Made by a program: the position numbers and the translations under genes. Shown piece by piece: positions 6,115-7,685 of a stretch of 7,685 bases of DNA (position 1 is its first letter; every line of letters starts with the position of its first letter). Source of the DNA: Deltaproteobacteria bacterium (GTDB taxonomy: Bacteria > Desulfobacterota > DSM-4660 > Desulfatiglandales > HGW-15). Location: the NCBI GenBank assembly GCA_030671095.1, contig DAOVAK010000111.1:1-7685 (forward strand). Reading direction: 5' to 3'. The notes under the pieces were generated by a model. It made no database searches. It was not told the DNA's origin and was given only the letters and a program-made list of their open reading frames with translations.

Positions 6115-6120
6115 CTCCTC
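6115..6120 (-). promoter_or_regulatory. Ribosome binding site before the ATA start
   Basis: GAGGAG on the minus strand with a 6 nt spacer to the ATA at 6108 is ideally placed. There is no ATG, GTG or TTG in frame at a useful distance. The ATG inside the spacer (6110-6112) is out of frame, reads ATG-AAA-TAG, and lies only 2 nt from the site. Confidence 0.55.
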
Positions 6121-6183
6121 AAGGCAGAAAGACGGATGCGCTGAGTTGGCCCTGTAAGAGTGAAGCCCCCCGCGCCCCCGCTG

Positions 6184-6219
6184 AAACGGGATCTCCACTT
6201 TGTTCCGACAAGGCGCGGG
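6184..6219 (-). repeat. Dispersed 35-36 nt repeat, copy 3
   Basis: Read on the minus strand it matches about 30 of 36 positions of 36-70, with one base gap. It lies 75 bp upstream of the likely flavoenzyme start and is open in that gene's frame. This explains why the open frame extends back to 6234 beyond the conserved protein N terminus. Confidence 0.6.
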
Positions 6220-6245
6220 GCATCTTTCGTTCAACCCTAAAACGA

Positions 6246-6332
6246 TCTCCTCCCCCTTGACGGGGGAGGACTAAGGTGGGGGTGATGCTCTTCTTCACCC
6301 TCCCCTAGCCCCTCCCATCGAGGGAGGGGAAT
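6246..6332. repeat. MITE-like 87 nt palindrome of two GC hairpins
   Basis: Hairpin 1 pairs TCCTCCCCC (6248-6256) with GGGGGAGGA (6262-6270), 9 bp around a 5 nt loop. Hairpin 2 pairs CCCCTCCC (6309-6316) with GGGAGGGG (6322-6329), 8 bp around a 5 nt loop. The right half is also an inverted, diverged copy of the left half, including the GGTGGGGGTGA (6275-6285) and TTCACCCTCCCC (6294-6305) segments. Such G-rich/C-rich palindromes recur in intergenic DNA of many bacteria. No transposase is present. Confidence 0.65.
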
Positions 6333-6375
6333 TTAAAAGGATGCCATTCATCCCCGCTCTGAAGAACGGGTCCAT

Positions 6376-6400
6376 CCTCCGTAGCAGGCTACTGCGGAGG
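6376..6400. repeat. Hairpin-forming intergenic element
   Basis: CCTCCGTAG (6376-6384) pairs with CTGCGGAGG (6392-6400) as a 9 bp stem with one G-T wobble and a 7 nt loop. A short CCCG/CGGG pair (6354-6357, 6367-6370) lies just to the left. No T run follows on either strand, so this does not look like an intrinsic terminator. Confidence 0.5.
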
Positions 6401-6490
6401 ACGGAGCATTCTGGTATATTTTCGTAAAGACCGTTATCTTTATCACGTACTCGCTTCAATTGGCCAATCAAAATTATGCCTCCATAACTT

Positions 6491-7348
6491 TTATGGGTTA
6501 ATGGTGTTAAAGAGAGCGGAATAGTCCATATCACTCAGTCCATCATCACATGTCATTTTCACCACGCGACAAACCCCCTCAAGAGCAGCAGGTTGCAGAT
6601 TCATTCCTTTCGCTTCACCCAGAAACAAGTCAATATCTTTGGCCAAGTGTCTCGTGGGAAAGTTGGGATTGGAATAGTTCCTTTCCAGCATGCGCTGAAG
6701 TTTCTTGTCAAAGGTGGGCGCGTAAAGGGCACTTTCACGCAGGATCTCCATAAAGAGATCCACACTTACGCCCTTGCGTTGGACAAACCCGAGACTAAGT
6801 GAAAAGGCAGCCGTTAGAGAGGCTATGAGCTGGTTCAACGCAAGTTTAAGGGCCGAGGCCTGGCCAACTTGGCCTACGCGTAGTGGCGTAGAGGAAAAAA
6901 TTTTGAAGACTCCTGACCAGCGTTCGTATTGTGAGGCCGACGATCCCACCATAACAATTAACCTGCCCGCTTGTGCTTCCGGGATGCTGCCCAGCACAGG
7001 GGCCTCAAGGTATTCCCCTCCAGATTCAAGAACCTGCTCATTCAAATCCATACTCTCCGAGGGAGATATGGTCCCCATTTGAATGACTGTGCGGCCGGAC
7101 AATTCTGTTCGCGATGTGTTGCTGAGGAGCACATGGTGGATCGCCTCGGCATCTGCAAGCATCAGAATGATGCATTCAGAAGATTGAATGGCGTCTCTTG
7201 CACGGCTAGCAATCCTTGCCCCTAGGGGTTTCAGGGGTTGTGCCTTTTCAAGGGTGCGGTTAAAGACAACCAGTTTATGGCTGGCCTGAAGGATTCTCTC
7301 AGCCATGGGACGGCCCATGAGCCCAGTGCCTAGCAACGTAATGTTCAT
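6491..7348 (-). CDS. NAD(P)-dependent beta-hydroxyacid dehydrogenase (HIBADH/GLYR1 family)
   Basis: A 285-residue soluble dehydrogenase of the 3-hydroxyisobutyrate/6-phosphogluconate dehydrogenase superfamily, which interconverts beta-hydroxyacids and semialdehydes. The Rossmann fold opens with GTGLMG (7-12). NRT at 30-32, with no acidic residue ending strand 2, suggests NADP(H). The substrate loop EAPVLGSIPEAQAG (115-128) is nearer to glyoxylate/succinic semialdehyde reductases than to classical MmsB. Catalytic K168 and N172 lie in GQVGQASALKLALN (159-172), where the family's second glycine of GxG is A164. The helical C-terminal domain is complete and the length is normal. The ATG at 7348 is favoured because the Rossmann motif begins at once and AGGA lies 10 nt upstream. 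A promoter lies just before it. Substrate is not determined; hydroxyisobutyrate, succinic semialdehyde and glyoxylate are all possible. Confidence 0.88.
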   Translation of the reverse strand: MNITLLGTGLMGRPMAERILQASHKLVVFNRTLEKAQPLKPLGARIASRARDAIQSSECIILMLADAEAIHHVLLSNTSRTELSGRTVIQMGTISPSESMDLNEQVLESGGEYLEAPVLGSIPEAQAGRLIVMVGSSASQYERWSGVFKIFSSTPLRVGQVGQASALKLALNQLIASLTAAFSLSLGFVQRKGVSVDLFMEILRESALYAPTFDKKLQRMLERNYSNPNFPTRHLAKDIDLFLGEAKGMNLQPAALEGVCRVVKMTCDDGLSDMDYSALFNTINP

Positions 7349-7571
7349 ACTGCAAGTTTCCTTTCCATGTCTAAGGATTTTGATGGTGATGGATAATATA
7401 GAAAAATAGATTTTGAGGCAAACGGAAGGAAGGTAAGGACATTCCCATGTGGTGATTGCCTATAATGGCTAAAATATTAGACAAACGGGAAAAAAAGGTT
7501 TATTAAAGAAATCTAAATCAGATTTTGAGAGAATGCGCGGTACGATGTTATGTGGTTGATCTGACAACAGA
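7349..7571. other. AT-rich intergenic region
   Basis: Beyond the dehydrogenase promoter, this 223 bp gap has only weak structure. On the minus strand AAATCT and AGATTT (within 7508-7526) can form a 6 bp stem, followed within 20 nt by a run of seven T (7492-7498). This could be a poor terminator for the gene that ends at 7572. Nothing else is recognised. Confidence 0.35.
7393..7421 (-). promoter_or_regulatory. Sigma-70-type promoter of the dehydrogenase gene
   Basis: On the minus strand TTGCCT (-35, 7416-7421, four of six) is followed after exactly 17 bp by TATTAT (-10, 7393-7398, five of six). Predicted start is near 7386, giving a leader of about 38 nt to the ATG at 7348. Confidence 0.55.
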
Positions 7572-7685
7572 TTACCATGCCGGGCGCAATCCCAAAAAAT
7601 ATGAGATCCATTCCATATCTTGGCTAGTTTCCATCCAGAAATGGCCCTTTTCTGCAATCTCTGCGTCGATCTTCGGAATTCCTTG
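7572..7685 (-). CDS. C-terminal 37 codons of an unidentified gene (runs off the window)
   Basis: A minus-strand frame open from the window edge reads 37 residues to a TAA at 7572-7574. Its composition looks like real protein: an acidic helix-like IDAEIAEKG, then METSQDMEWISYFLGLRPAW at the end. It has a better mix of charged and hydrophobic residues than the competing 62-codon frame at 7469-7657. The gene would be read in the same direction as the dehydrogenase gene, which has its own promoter. I do not recognise the family, and the start lies outside the window. Confidence 0.4.
   Translation of the reverse strand, partial: QGIPKIDAEIAEKGHFWMETSQDMEWISYFLGLRPAW

Larger units (their letters stand above)
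6109..6490. other. 382 bp intergenic region with stacked hairpin repeats
   Basis: This is the gap between the dehydrogenase stop and the flavoenzyme start. It holds the dispersed repeat copy (6184-6219), a MITE-like palindrome (6246-6332), a hairpin (6376-6400) and a small perfect palindrome ATTGGCCAAT (6459-6468). No clear promoter for the flavoenzyme gene is visible. Minus-strand open frames run through it only because the repeats lack stops. Confidence 0.6.

Noticed and set aside
6295..6534. 79-codon minus-strand open frame between dehydrogenase and flavoenzyme genes
   Set aside because: It overlaps the 3' end of the dehydrogenase gene in another frame and otherwise runs through the hairpin repeats, ending in repeat-encoded Gly, Pro and Arg.
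7469..7657. 62-codon minus-strand open frame
   Set aside because: Its second half translates AT-rich intergenic DNA, and it competes with a more protein-like frame at 7572-7685.

Overview
The window looks like a piece of a Desulfobacterota (old Deltaproteobacteria) chromosome of moderate GC. I base this on gene content: a GAF-fused PilB/GspE-type ATPase, a FadH-type iron-sulfur flavoenzyme and a short SpeD-like protein. The gaps also carry palindromic repeats of kinds common in that group. No rRNA, tRNA, CRISPR array or transposase gene is visible, and the taxonomic call is an inference.

Layout. Positions 1-311 are non-coding: a GC-rich repeat remnant, then an AT-rich stretch with an extended -10 promoter. 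Positions 366-2663 (+) encode a 765-residue secretion/pilus-type ATPase with a GAF sensor domain and a degenerate MshEN-like domain. Only 12 bp past its stop comes the end of a convergent gene (2676-3059, -) for a 127-residue SpeD-like pyruvoyl enzyme. That gene keeps the self-processing residues but lacks the usual AdoMet-binding Trp and Glu. It has its own strong promoter at 3121-3148. Further right, all on the minus strand, are a YfcE/MJ0936-type phosphodiesterase (3297-3776), a FadH/BaiCD-type flavoenzyme (4105-6108), a beta-hydroxyacid dehydrogenase of the HIBADH/GLYR1 type (6491-7348, promoter at 7393-7421), and probably the last 37 codons of a further gene (7572-7685).

The gaps are unusually rich in structure. 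A dispersed 35-36 nt repeat appears near position 36 and at 6184-6219, with a 16 nt core copy at 3785-3800 that supplies the ribosome binding site of the phosphodiesterase gene. A 122 nt two-arm palindrome (3937-4058) lies after the flavoenzyme gene. An 87 nt MITE-like palindrome (6246-6332) and a separate hairpin (6376-6400) lie upstream of it.

The genes do not form one obvious pathway. The two oxidoreductases would fit acyl or hydroxyacid metabolism, but the sequence does not fix their substrates. No pilus or secretion partner (PilC, PilM, pilin, GspF) accompanies the ATPase, and no spermidine synthase or amino acid decarboxylase accompanies the SpeD-like gene. The points most worth following are the probable change of substrate in the SpeD-like protein, the GAF-for-MshEN sensor arrangement in the ATPase, and the apparent ATA start codon of the flavoenzyme gene.
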